The notes under the pieces: model-generated
Told to the model about the DNA's origin: nothing
Database searches by the model: none
What the model saw: only the letters and a program-made list of their open reading frames with translations
Part shown: positions 26,691 to 35,271 of the stretch, piece after piece
Position numbering within the stretch: position 1 is the stretch's first letter
How the letters are laid out: every line of letters starts with the position of its first letter
Assembly (NCBI RefSeq): GCF_004124275.1
Contig: NZ_CP027218.1
Span: forward strand, 4,095,501-4,159,500
Reading direction: 5' to 3'
Source: Pseudomonas sp. DTU12.3
Lineage (GTDB): Bacteria > Pseudomonadota > Gammaproteobacteria > Pseudomonadales > Pseudomonadaceae
DNA length: 64,000 nt
Made by a program: the position numbers and the translations under genes

Positions 26691-26935
26691 CGTGTTTTCC
26701 TCCTTGGGGTGCGCCCGAAAACGCTCGTCAGACCTTGAGTTAAGCCTATTTGCACCGGTCTGCTGCGCCAGAGCGTGTCAGCAGGTCCGCCGGACGCGGT
26801 AACCGCCATAAAACTTTCGGATTGGGCGGCAAGTCTCACTTTGCAACGCACCCGGACATGCCTTCATCGCTGGTTAATACCGCTGGGCTATCAGTCCACC
26901 CTTCAAAAAACTCGTTACAGCAAAAGGAAACGCTT

Positions 26936-27457
26936 ATGAAACGCGCACTGTGGTTGGGCTTGCTCGGTACCTTCGCCATCGGCACCGCTCAGGCGGCGGA
27001 GGAAAAAGTCGCCATCAATCTGGTCAGCGCCGATGGCGCCCCGCAAGCGATTGGCTCCATCACCATCAGCGAGACGCCGTATGGCCTGTTGTTCACGCCC
27101 GAGCTGAAATCGTTGCCGGCCGGCGTGCACGGTTTTCATGTACATGAAAACGGCAGTTGCGAAGCCGGCATGAAGGATGGCGTCAAAGGCGCCGCACTGG
27201 CTGCCGGCGGGCACTTCGACCCGCAGAAAACCGGCAAACACCTCGGCCCTTATGCCGATGGCCACTTGGGTGACTTGCCGGCGGTCTATGTCAGCGCTGA
27301 CGGTAACGCCAACTATCCGGTGCTGGCGCCGCGCCTGAAGAAAATCGCCGAAGTCAAAGGCCACGCGCTGATGATCCATGCCGGTGGCGACAATCATTCG
27401 GACATGCCAAAACCTTTGGGTGGCGGCGGCGATCGCATGGCCTGCGGAGTCATCTGA
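26936..27457 (+). CDS. sodC: Periplasmic Cu,Zn superoxide dismutase
   Basis: A 173-residue exported enzyme dismutating superoxide. Signal peptide ends at TAQA, residue 20. Copper and zinc ligands are all present: His68 and His70 (GFHVHENGSC), His93, His102, His110 and Asp113 (GHLGDLP), and His148 (MIHAGGDNHSD). The disulfide cysteines 75 and 170 are present. The ATG at 26936 follows AAAGGAAA; an open frame upstream was rejected. Function in defence against external superoxide is established for the family. Confidence 0.96.
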   Translation: MKRALWLGLLGTFAIGTAQAAEEKVAINLVSADGAPQAIGSITISETPYGLLFTPELKSLPAGVHGFHVHENGSCEAGMKDGVKGAALAAGGHFDPQKTGKHLGPYADGHLGDLPAVYVSADGNANYPVLAPRLKKIAEVKGHALMIHAGGDNHSDMPKPLGGGGDRMACGVI

Positions 27458-27617
27458 TTTCCCCGCGATGAAGACCCGGGCAACCCGCAACGGCGTTGCC
27501 CGCATCGGTTTTGCAATCACACGGACTTTTTCACGCCACGGAACTCCGCCCCTGCGCGCCCCTCTCACATTATGTAGTCCTTCCCTTTTTGCTTCGCGCT
27601 TGTGGAGGAACACCGTC

Positions 27618-27932
27618 ATGCGCAAGTTAGTGCTCGTTTCTTCTTTACTCTTATGCCTGCCGGTCGGCTCGGCGCTGGCTCGCGTCGACGCGGGCGATGT
27701 CGCCACTTCGGCCGGTGTCTCCGCGTCGCTGTACTCGACCTTCAAGGATCACAAAATGGTGATCCCGGCCCGTGACGACTTGTCTGCATTTGTCGCCAGT
27801 GGCGGGGCCATCCGTGGGGTTTATCTCGAGTCGGTGCTGCAGCAGGTGCGCCAGGACAACCCTGGCCTCAACGCCAGCGATGAAGACCTCGCCAACGCGA
27901 TTCTGGTGCATTACGAAGGCCTCAATCAGTAG
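27618..27932 (+). CDS. Exported DUF2388-family protein
   Basis: A 104-residue exported protein: signal peptide (MRKLVLVSSLLLCLPVGSAL), then a short domain with ARDDLSAFVASGGAIRGVYL and LESVLQQVRQDNPGLNASDE. These match the DUF2388 family found widely in Pseudomonas, often as several paralogues per genome, with no known function. The ATG at 27618 follows GGAGGAA; the longer frame upstream has no such site. It follows sodC in the same direction after 160 bases. Confidence 0.75.
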   Translation: MRKLVLVSSLLLCLPVGSALARVDAGDVATSAGVSASLYSTFKDHKMVIPARDDLSAFVASGGAIRGVYLESVLQQVRQDNPGLNASDEDLANAILVHYEGLNQ

Positions 27933-28000
27933 CGTTCAGGGACCCGGCAGCCGATGGACGGCCGCTGAACGCGCATAGGCAAAACTGTCCGACGGCCTCT

Positions 28001-28414
28001 ATGATGGAGGCCATGACGACCACTGCGCCATTGCGCTCACCCTGCCCGCCCGGCGCCTGCATTTGCGGGCGCGACCCGTTGCTGGAGACGCCCGGTGCGG
28101 ACTTGCGCATCCTGCGCCTGACCCGCGAGGAAGAAAAACGCTTGCTCGCGCGCCTGGAAATGCTCAAGGATCTCGACGACCTCAAACAACTGCAACAGCG
28201 CATGTTTGACCAGTTGGGCATTCGCGTGGAAGTCGCGCCGGGATTCAATGAAGTGCGGACGATGCGCGGCATCGCCATTCAGATCGACGCCTTGCCAGGA
28301 TTGTGTCGCAAGACCCGCGCGGCGATTCCGGCAGCAATTCGCCGAGGCCTGGAAAATCATCCGCAAATTGCTTTCGAACTGCTCAACGCGCACGACTTGC
28401 TGCGCGACACTTGA
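28001..28414 (+). CDS. Small Cys-motif hypothetical protein beside ligD
   Basis: A 137-residue protein. It opens with a cysteine-rich motif (CPPGACICGRDPLL, about residues 15-28), reminiscent of short metal-binding or redox motifs, followed by charged amphipathic helices (REEEKRLLARLEMLKDLDDL). No transmembrane segment or signal peptide. Start could be 28001, 28004 or 28013. The stop abuts that of ligD on the other strand. I do not recognise a named family. Confidence 0.6.
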   Translation: MMEAMTTTAPLRSPCPPGACICGRDPLLETPGADLRILRLTREEEKRLLARLEMLKDLDDLKQLQQRMFDQLGIRVEVAPGFNEVRTMRGIAIQIDALPGLCRKTRAAIPAAIRRGLENHPQIAFELLNAHDLLRDT

Positions 28415-31021
28415 TCACTTCTTCATGCCGACCCGTTTGCGCATCTCGGCGGTGATGCTCTGGCGGGTTTTCTTCATGTCCGCCCACGGCTCATCACCGA
28501 CTTCGGCCAGACGTTCATGGACGTTGTGCACGTTCCACTGATTACCGCCCTTGATCTCGGCGACTTCCTCACGGAACAACGGCACCGACACTGGCAAACC
28601 TTCACGCGTGCGCGCCGAGTAAGCACAAATGGTGGTGGCGCCGAGACCGTTGCGCAGGTAATCGATGAAGATCCGCCCGACACGGTTTTTCGGCCCGGAC
28701 ACCGCCGAAATCCGCTCCGGCAACAGCTTGGCCATGTGGCTGACAATCGCATGGCTGAAGTCTTTGACCTCATCCCAGCCAAGTTTGCGCGTTATTGGCA
28801 CGACCAGATGAATGCCCTTGCCGCCACTGGTCTTGAGAAACGCCTTGAGCCCCAACTCATCCAGCACGGTCAGGGTCAGCGCGGTGGCTTCGACCATGCT
28901 TTTCCAAGGCAGCGCCGGATCCGGGTCGAGGTCGAGAACGAAGCGATCCGGCTTATCCAGATCGACGGTCGTAGCGTTCCAGGTGTGCAACTCGACAGTG
29001 CTCATCTGCACCGCGCCGATCAGCGCTTCGGCGTTGTTGATCAACATCACCGGTTGACCGGTGACGTCTTTGTCCAGCGTAGTGATCCCCGGAATCGCCA
29101 AACGCTCGGCGTTCTTCTGGAAAAACAGTTCGCCGGCAATACCGTCCGGAGCGCGCACCAGCGCCACCGGGCGCTCTTTGAGTTGCGGCAGAATCCATTC
29201 GGCGACACTGGCGTAATACTCGGCCAATTGCATTTTGGTGGTGCCGCTGACGGCATCGATCACGCGATCCGGGTGGGTGATGCGCACTTTGCCGCTGGCC
29301 ACACCGAGTTGCGACGGCGCACTGCTGGTGTCAGCCGTAGAGGCTTGTTTGGCGGGGGCTTCTTTCGCTGGTTTTTTCGCGGTGGTTTTCTTCTCTGAAG
29401 TCTTCACGGGCTTCGCTCGCTCCTCAGTGATGTCCTTGGCCGGTTTGTCATCGCGCAGACCATGGAACACAGCATGGCGCACCGAGCCGTCCTTGGTCAT
29501 CTCGGCAAAAGCCACTTCTGCCAACAGCTTCGGCTTCAGCCAGTGCACGCCTTTGGCTTCGAAGCCACTCGGGGGATTGACCACTGCCGCTGTCTTCGCC
29601 TGCAACGGTTTCAGTTTGGCGAGGATGCTTTTCAACGTCGCTTCGTTGAACCCGGTGCCAACCTTGCCGGCGTATCGCAATTGGCCGCTGTCGCGATCAT
29701 GCAGCCCCAGCAACAATGCCCCGAAGGCACTGCGCGAGCCTTTCGGTTCGGTGTAGCCGACCACGACGAATTCTTGCCGATGTTTGCACTTGAGCTTGAT
29801 CCAGTCGCTGCTGCGCCGCGAGAGATAAGGAGAGCCGAGACGCTTGCCGATCAAGCCCTCCATCTGCATCTGGCAGGCGCTGTTGAGCAAGGCGTCCGGG
29901 GTTTCGTCAAAGGCTTCGGAGAAGCGCAGCAGCGGATTTTTCTGCGCGCCGAGGATGGTCGCCAGCGCGGCGCGCCGCTCCTCGACCGGCACTTCGCGCA
30001 AGTCGACGCCGTTGAGATACGGCAGATCAAACAGGTAGTAGAGAATGTTAGCGCTACGCCCGACTTCGAAGGCGTTTTGCAGCGCCTGAAAGTCCGGCAC
30101 CCCGTGTTCGTTGGCGACGACCATTTCGCCGTCCAGCCAAGCTGACTCCAGCCCCAGCGCGGCAAGGGCCTCGGCTTGTTGCGGCAGTTTATGCGTCCAG
30201 TCGTGGCCGTTGCGGGTGAACAGTTGCACCTGGTCATGATCGATGCGCGCCATGATCCGATAGCCGTCGAACTTGATCTCGTAGCTCCACTGCCCTTGCG
30301 GCGCGCTATCGACCAACGTCGCCAGTTCCGGTTTGAGCTGCGCGGGCAGTTTGGCTTTGTGCGCCCCGGTCAGTTTTCCACTGGCCTGCTTGCGGGGCTT
30401 GGCCGGGACTTGCTTCGCCGGCTTGCTTTGCTCGGCAGCGAGTTTGGGTTTACCGACAATCGTGCGCTCACTCAACACACTGTCCGGCTCGGCTACCAAC
30501 ACGTCGTAGTCATCCTGCGGCCGCGCAGCGCTGTCCTGATGCTTGATCAGAAACCATTGCTCCTTCTTGCCCGGCATGTGCGTGCGTACCAGGTTCCAGA
30601 TCCCGCCGAGCTTCTCGCCTTGCAGCTCAAACTTGAGCTTGCCCTTGGCGTAGGCCTTGTGCGGATCTTCCTGCGGGATCCACACGCCGCGATCCCAGAC
30701 GATCACATCGCCGGCACCGTAATGCCCCTCGGGAATGCTGCCCTCGAAGGTCGCGTAATCGAGTGGATGGTCTTCGACATGCACCGCCAGACGCTTGACC
30801 TTGGGATCGAGTGACGGCCCCTTCGGCACCGCCCAACTCTTCAGCGCGCCATCGAGTTCCAGGCGAAAGTCGTAGTGCAGGTGCGAAGCGTCGTGCTTCT
30901 GGATACAGAACTGCAAGGCGTGATCCTTGGCGCTTTTGCTGCCGGAGCGCTTGATCGCCGCCGGCTCCGAAGTCGCTGAAAAATCGCGCATGCGGTTGTA
31001 ATCATCGAGGTTCCTGTTCAT
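28415..31021 (-). CDS. ligD: Multifunctional ATP-dependent DNA ligase D (NHEJ)
   Basis: An 868-residue protein of the non-homologous end-joining pathway, in the order phosphoesterase - ligase - polymerase. Residues ~35-165 are the 3'-phosphoesterase domain (HLHYDFRLELDGALKSWAVP, then EGHYGAG). Residues ~225-530 are the ATP-dependent ligase with Lys250 in YEIKFDGYR. A Lys/Ala-rich linker (~535-575) leads to the primase-like polymerase (~580-868) with catalytic DLDPDP. This is the arrangement of the P. aeruginosa enzyme. Its partner gene ku is not in the window. Confidence 0.97.
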   Translation of the reverse strand: MNRNLDDYNRMRDFSATSEPAAIKRSGSKSAKDHALQFCIQKHDASHLHYDFRLELDGALKSWAVPKGPSLDPKVKRLAVHVEDHPLDYATFEGSIPEGHYGAGDVIVWDRGVWIPQEDPHKAYAKGKLKFELQGEKLGGIWNLVRTHMPGKKEQWFLIKHQDSAARPQDDYDVLVAEPDSVLSERTIVGKPKLAAEQSKPAKQVPAKPRKQASGKLTGAHKAKLPAQLKPELATLVDSAPQGQWSYEIKFDGYRIMARIDHDQVQLFTRNGHDWTHKLPQQAEALAALGLESAWLDGEMVVANEHGVPDFQALQNAFEVGRSANILYYLFDLPYLNGVDLREVPVEERRAALATILGAQKNPLLRFSEAFDETPDALLNSACQMQMEGLIGKRLGSPYLSRRSSDWIKLKCKHRQEFVVVGYTEPKGSRSAFGALLLGLHDRDSGQLRYAGKVGTGFNEATLKSILAKLKPLQAKTAAVVNPPSGFEAKGVHWLKPKLLAEVAFAEMTKDGSVRHAVFHGLRDDKPAKDITEERAKPVKTSEKKTTAKKPAKEAPAKQASTADTSSAPSQLGVASGKVRITHPDRVIDAVSGTTKMQLAEYYASVAEWILPQLKERPVALVRAPDGIAGELFFQKNAERLAIPGITTLDKDVTGQPVMLINNAEALIGAVQMSTVELHTWNATTVDLDKPDRFVLDLDPDPALPWKSMVEATALTLTVLDELGLKAFLKTSGGKGIHLVVPITRKLGWDEVKDFSHAIVSHMAKLLPERISAVSGPKNRVGRIFIDYLRNGLGATTICAYSARTREGLPVSVPLFREEVAEIKGGNQWNVHNVHERLAEVGDEPWADMKKTRQSITAEMRKRVGMKK

Positions 31022-31038
31022 CGCGCACCTGCCTTGCT

Positions 31039-31992
31039 TCAGCCAATTCGGGTTACGGTCAGCGCAACCACGGCGATCCGGTCGACCCGTTGATAGCCGG
31101 GATTGAGCAGCTCCTCGCCGAACACATCGGGATCAAGTTCACGGTAAGTCCAGCCGAAGCGCTTGGCGTCCAGCCGTGGCAGCACCGTGTCGAGAAACGG
31201 ATCGCGGCCGTCGACCATTGCCACCCCGGTATAGAGCAGCAGCGAGCCGCCGGGGGTCAGCCGATTCAGCGCCTGTTCGACGATGCGCAGCGACAGCCCT
31301 GCGCCCAGCGTGCCGCCGCCGTGGCGATAGGCGCGAGCTGCCGGATCGGCCATGTACGGCGGGTTGGCGACGATCAGGTCGAACTCGCCATCGACCCCCT
31401 GCAACAGATCGCTGGCGCGTGCTTCGACATTGGCCACCTCCGCCAGCGCGGCATTGATCGTGGTCAGGCGCAACGCGGCGGGGTTGATGTCCAGCGCCAG
31501 CACTTGCGCCTCGCGGCGGGCACGGCCAATCAGGATCGCACCGACGCCAGCGCCACAACCAATGTCCACCGCACGCCGGATCGGTGCGAAGTTCTGCTGC
31601 AGATGCGCCTGGATGAGTTGGGCGAAACGGTAAGTGTCGGGGCCGAAGAACACCGCGTCCGCCGCATCGGTGGGAAACGCCGAATGCACGAACAGCAAGT
31701 CATCGAGGCTTGACCAGCGCACGCGACTCTTCAAGCGTCCCTCGCAGGCATCGAGAATCTGCGCGTCCTGCAATTGGCGTTGTTCATCGGCAGACAACAA
31801 GCCCGGCTCGAACGGCCGCGACCAACCAAAGACATCGCGCAGGCAGTCAGCCGGCTGGCCCTCGGCGCGTTGGTTGACGCGCTGATGAGTCAGCGGCGTC
31901 GGGGTGATGAAACGATAGTTGTCAGCCTGCAAACGCCGGCCCAATTGCAGCAGCGCAAGATCGTTGGCGCACAGCTGTTCTTCCTGATTCAT
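31039..31992 (-). CDS. Class I SAM-dependent methyltransferase with NPPY motif
   Basis: A 317-residue methyltransferase. The Rossmann SAM site VDIGCGAGVGAILIGRAR is followed by DLIVANPPYM, the NPPY signature of N-methyltransferases acting on glutamine, adenine or cytosine (PrmC/HemK- and N6-type). The N-terminal ~120 residues form a separate helical domain. The ATG at 31992 was chosen over TTG at 31998 because of the spacing to AAGGA. It follows the haem-oxygenase-like gene by 11 bases, so the two are probably one operon. The substrate is unknown. Confidence 0.85.
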   Translation of the reverse strand: MNQEEQLCANDLALLQLGRRLQADNYRFITPTPLTHQRVNQRAEGQPADCLRDVFGWSRPFEPGLLSADEQRQLQDAQILDACEGRLKSRVRWSSLDDLLFVHSAFPTDAADAVFFGPDTYRFAQLIQAHLQQNFAPIRRAVDIGCGAGVGAILIGRARREAQVLALDINPAALRLTTINAALAEVANVEARASDLLQGVDGEFDLIVANPPYMADPAARAYRHGGGTLGAGLSLRIVEQALNRLTPGGSLLLYTGVAMVDGRDPFLDTVLPRLDAKRFGWTYRELDPDVFGEELLNPGYQRVDRIAVVALTVTRIG

Positions 31993-32003
31993 GGGCAAAG
32001 TCC

Positions 32004-33380
32004 TTAAGGCAGTCGCGATTTCAGTTCGATAAACCGGCGGGTGGCGAGCAGCCCGGCCGGATGCGCGTGGCGCGCGGGCGCGAGCCAGGGAATCAGGATC
32101 GGCATTTGCGCGATTGCGTCCTTGCCCTCCAGGGCCGAGTTGAGCTGCTGGACATCCGGATCCACATCGCAGACCGGCAATGGCGCCGAGGCCTGGGTGT
32201 GACGCCGAGTGAGTCTCGGCGTATTCGGGCTCGTCCAGTCGGCGGCAATCCAGTCGTGGATCAGTTGCTTTTCATAAGCGCTGAAAACCCCGAACATCGC
32301 CGCGCCATCGCCGTCGATCAGTTGGAAGAAGCGGCTGCCTTGCGGGTCTTCATTGCGCTTGATCCAGCCCTTGTTTTGCAACGCCTGGAGGAACCCCGGC
32401 AATTGCTCCGGAGCGCTCAGCCATTGATTGACGGTCTGCCCTTCGAAGCGGCAATAGTCGGAATGCATGTGCTGGCCGAAGGGGCGCTTGCGCTCGAGCA
32501 TCGCCAGCAGCTCACGCTCGAGATCAAACCCTTCGATGATCGCGCGGCTGCCCTGCCCCAGGTCATTGAGTCGATAGCCCAACGACACCCGGCGCAGGAA
32601 ATCGGCGCGATCCGCCTCGATCGGCAGCAGGTCGAGTACCGCCTGCACGGCCTTTTGCGCGTGGCCGGTGCTGGCGTTGTCGATGGTCACATGCAGGGTG
32701 AAGTAATACGGATCGATGCCCAGCTCACTGAGTTCATAACTGCTGATCAACAAGTGCAACGGCAGCTGTTCGTAGCCGAGGTTGTAACCGATCACCTCCG
32801 GCAGATAATCCGCCGCGCAGGCGCCAAGGGCCAATTGCAACGCACCCTGCAGGTAGCGCTCATCGGCAATCGCAGTGCTGTCCTGCAAATCGTGTTCAGC
32901 CAGAAGTTTGCGGTAGATCACCACATGATTCTGCGCAGGATTACCCTCACCCAATTCTTCCAGATAGGTGCACAGCAAGCCCGCGAAGCGTGGATCCTGC
33001 CAGTGTGGCAACAGGCCGCAAAGCCACGCGCCGTCGACCAGTTTGGTCGGCGCCACGGCTTGCAGAAAATACAGCGCCTGCGCCTTGCAGGCGAAGAACT
33101 GCCGTGGCCCGCCGGCTTTGCGTTGTTGCAGGTATTGGGCGTATTGCCCGGCGACATCAGTGCAATGCGCGGCCACCCAGGCGTGCCACGTGGCGGGGTC
33201 TTGCGGCAGCGGGTCGGGCAATTGCGCGGCGTGTTGCAGGTGCTCCTGCAAGAACGCTTGAGCGAGCGGTTGCGGGTTTTCCTCGTGCAACAGGGCTTGA
33301 TAAATCGGCCGTATGTTCCCCGCGCAATTCATCGATTGCAGTTGGGCCGGCGCAGCTTGCAGGCGTGTCAGGACAGTCAT
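32004..33380 (-). CDS. Haem-oxygenase-like iron-containing oxidase (HDO family)
   Basis: A 458-residue protein of the iron-containing redox enzyme family with a haem-oxygenase-like fold (residues ~90-260). Candidate metal ligands lie in the two helices YLEELGEGNPAQNHVVIYRK and YFTLHVTIDNASTGHAQKAV, with the E...H and LHxxIDxxxxxH patterns of haem-oxygenase-like diiron oxidases. The last ~200 residues form an extra domain (QHMHSDYCRFEGQTVNQWL, then a conserved tail). Characterised relatives cut fatty acids, amino acids or make N-N bonds. The substrate here is unknown; its tight coupling with a methyltransferase suggests a shared small-molecule or peptide substrate. Confidence 0.75.
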   Translation of the reverse strand: MTVLTRLQAAPAQLQSMNCAGNIRPIYQALLHEENPQPLAQAFLQEHLQHAAQLPDPLPQDPATWHAWVAAHCTDVAGQYAQYLQQRKAGGPRQFFACKAQALYFLQAVAPTKLVDGAWLCGLLPHWQDPRFAGLLCTYLEELGEGNPAQNHVVIYRKLLAEHDLQDSTAIADERYLQGALQLALGACAADYLPEVIGYNLGYEQLPLHLLISSYELSELGIDPYYFTLHVTIDNASTGHAQKAVQAVLDLLPIEADRADFLRRVSLGYRLNDLGQGSRAIIEGFDLERELLAMLERKRPFGQHMHSDYCRFEGQTVNQWLSAPEQLPGFLQALQNKGWIKRNEDPQGSRFFQLIDGDGAAMFGVFSAYEKQLIHDWIAADWTSPNTPRLTRRHTQASAPLPVCDVDPDVQQLNSALEGKDAIAQMPILIPWLAPARHAHPAGLLATRRFIELKSRLP

Positions 33381-33502
33381 GGCAATGATCTCGGTCGGTT
33401 GGCAGGGCGCTGATTCACACGCCTCTACAGCAGCAGAGAGGCTGCGCCTGCGAAAAATTCAATCGACGTGAAAATTGCCCGGACGGACGGCCACCGAATC
33501 CC

Positions 33503-33599
33503 CCCTGTAGGAGCTGCCGCAGGCTGCGATCTTTTGACCCTGTTTTTTAAAATCAGAATCAAGATCAAAAGATCGCAGCCTTCGGCAGCTCCTACAGGG
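33503..33599. repeat. REP pair, family A, upstream of the RAYT gene
   Basis: Inverted pair with the GTAGGAGCTGCCG start, GCGATCTTTTGA end and a short loop. It lies about 80 bases before the RAYT start codon, as REPs next to their transposase usually do. Confidence 0.95.
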
Positions 33600-33681
33600 T
33601 TACATCGTGCAATGGGTTGGAATGGCGTGGAGGTGACGGATGGCTATGGTTCAGGGACGTTAGGTTTTGGAGGGCAAAGGA

Positions 33682-34140
33682 ATGCCTGTTGCGGCAAAAG
33701 CGTGTGGATTGCGCAAAGGACGATATAGCGAGGCTGGACGTATTTATCTGCTCACTGCAGTTGTGCACGAACGTCAGTCGGTGTTTTCAGATTGGAAGTT
33801 GGGAAAACTATTGGTTGAACAGATGCGTGCGGCCAATGACGAGGGAATGGTCAAGTCACTGGCGTTCGTTGTGATGCCAGATCATCTGCATTGGCTGGTT
33901 GAGCTAAAGCAAGGTTCTTTGGCGCAACTGATGTGCCGTGTGAAGTCGCGAAGCTGTCGGGCGATCAATATTCGACGTGGCAGTCAGGGGCGATTATGGC
34001 AGCGCGGTTATCACGAACGGGCGTTGCGTCGGGAGGAAAATCTCAAGAGTGTCGCGCGATATATCGTCATGAACCCTTTGCGGGCCGGGCTGGTGCAGCG
34101 GTTGGGGGATTACCCGCTCTGGGATGCGGTTTGGATTTGA
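33682..34140 (+). CDS. REP-associated tyrosine transposase (RAYT)
   Basis: A 152-residue Y1 (HUH-superfamily) transposase-like protein. The HUH motif is VMPDHLHWLVE (His68, His70). The region WQRGYHERALRREENLKSVA ends with RYIVMNPLRAG, giving the candidate nucleophile Tyr127. These match TnpA-REP proteins, which are encoded singly between REPs and are thought to spread REPs/REPINs while not moving themselves. It is flanked on both sides by family A REPs. The ATG at 33682 was chosen after GGAGGG; an in-frame TTG lies 15 bases upstream. Confidence 0.93.
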   Translation: MPVAAKACGLRKGRYSEAGRIYLLTAVVHERQSVFSDWKLGKLLVEQMRAANDEGMVKSLAFVVMPDHLHWLVELKQGSLAQLMCRVKSRSCRAINIRRGSQGRLWQRGYHERALRREENLKSVARYIVMNPLRAGLVQRLGDYPLWDAVWI

Positions 34141-34141
34141 A

Positions 34142-34217
34142 GATCAAAAGATCGCAGCCGCGTTTTGCGCGACCACGCTCCCCTGTAGGAGCTGCCGAAG
34201 GCTGCGATCTTTTGACT
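34142..34217. repeat. REP pair, family A (one arm degraded), downstream of the RAYT
   Basis: The element starts 1 base after the RAYT stop codon. The right arm is standard (GTAGGAGCTGCCG through CTTTTGA). The left arm keeps GATCAAAAGATCGCAGCC but its middle is changed (CGCGTTTTGCGCGACCACG). Confidence 0.9.
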
Positions 34218-34244
34218 TTTGACTTTTGACTTTTGACTTCTGAC
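34210..34244. repeat. Heptamer tandem repeat (TTTTGAC)n
   Basis: Four exact copies of TTTTGAC (34210-34237) and one diverged copy TTCTGAC (34238-34244) run out of the end of the REP at CTTTTGA. It lies just before the stop of the DUF533 gene on the other strand. Confidence 0.9.
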
Positions 34245-34251
34245 TTTCGCC

Positions 34252-35010
34252 TCAGGCCTGCCCCTTGGCCTGCTGCTCCAGATGCACCTGCAACTCAGGA
34301 TCAATCCGCAACGCCGCCGCCAACGCGTCCAGATAACTGCGCTCAGCGTCCTGCTGATCATCCACCAGCATCACACTGGCCAGGTACATTTCAGCGGCGA
34401 CCGCCGGATCGTCATTCGCTGCCTGAGCCACTTCGCTCGCGTCCAGCGGCTTGGCGACTTCCGCATCGAGCCATTGCTGCAACTGCGGGTCATCGGTGTG
34501 CTTGCCGATTTCGCTGCTGATCAGGTGTTTCTCTTTTTCATCGATGCGCCCGTCCGCCTTGGCTGCCGCAATCAACGCGCGCAGCACCGCGTGGCTGTGT
34601 TCTTCGACATCGGGACCGGCGAGCAGATTGGCCGTTTGCGGCAGCTGTTGCGGCGCCGCGCTCGCCTGGCTGCGTTGCCAGGCTTGATAAGCCTGGTACG
34701 CCATCATCCCCAGTGATGCCAGCGCCGCGTAATTGCTGCCACCGGAGCGACTTTGCGTACCGCCTCCGCCACCCAAGGCGCCGCCCAACCCGCCAGCACC
34801 GCCACCCAGCAGGCCGCCGAGCAAACCACCCAGACCGCCAAGCCCACCGCCCGCAGAACCACCGCGCGTGCCGCTGGCGTCGGCGCCACCCAGCAGACCG
34901 CCCAGCAAGCCGCCGAGCCCGCCGAGGCCATCACCGGTCGTAGCGCTGGTTTGTTGTCCCGCCGAGGCCTGGCCTCGCAGCAGTTGTTCGAGCAAATCGC
35001 TGGTGTTCAT
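34252..35010 (-). CDS. DUF533 / YebE-like (TerB-fold) protein with a glycine-rich linker
   Basis: A 252-residue protein. Residues ~25-90 are low-complexity with repeated GGLGGLLGGLLGG units broken by charged patches. A TerB-like helical domain follows (ALIAAAKADGRIDEKEKHLI, about residues 145-165, and LDALAAALRIDPEL near the end), as in the YebE/DUF533 inner-membrane family. A hydrophobic helix NYAALASLGMMAYQAYQAWQ precedes it. The role is unknown. It is transcribed alone. Confidence 0.8.
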   Translation of the reverse strand: MNTSDLLEQLLRGQASAGQQTSATTGDGLGGLGGLLGGLLGGADASGTRGGSAGGGLGGLGGLLGGLLGGGAGGLGGALGGGGGTQSRSGGSNYAALASLGMMAYQAYQAWQRSQASAAPQQLPQTANLLAGPDVEEHSHAVLRALIAAAKADGRIDEKEKHLISSEIGKHTDDPQLQQWLDAEVAKPLDASEVAQAANDDPAVAAEMYLASVMLVDDQQDAERSYLDALAAALRIDPELQVHLEQQAKGQA

Positions 35011-35168
35011 GACGTCATCCTCAGGCTAAGGCCGTGACTGCGTCTGGCAACGATAGACCGCTGCGGCAGGAGCGCCAGCACCGTTGGGCTGACGCTGAAT
35101 CCGCCAGGGTATTTCCCTCGCGTAATTTTTCCGTGGCCAGCTAAGATTCAAGGAGGGTGAACCTTATC

Positions 35169-35213
35169 CCGGCCAAACCGGTCGATAGCTGCAACCCCGA
35201 CCCGGTTTGCCGG
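35169..35213 (+). promoter_or_regulatory. Hairpin in the pcs 5' region
   Basis: Arms CCGGCCAAACCGG (35169-35181) and CCGGTTTGCCGG (35202-35213) pair apart from one bulged C, with a 20-base loop. It lies about 60 bases before the GTG of the phosphatidylcholine synthase gene. No T-run follows, so it is not a simple terminator. Confidence 0.45.
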
Positions 35214-35271
35214 CGCCCTTGCTGCCCAAGGGTGATACCCGGCCTGCTTCATTTTTCTGGAGAACGCCCCC

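Noticed and set aside
27476..27520. Possible rho-independent terminator after sodC (GGGCAAC...GTTGCCC)
   Set aside because: The stem is fair, but only four T follow after a gap, so a terminator call is not supported.
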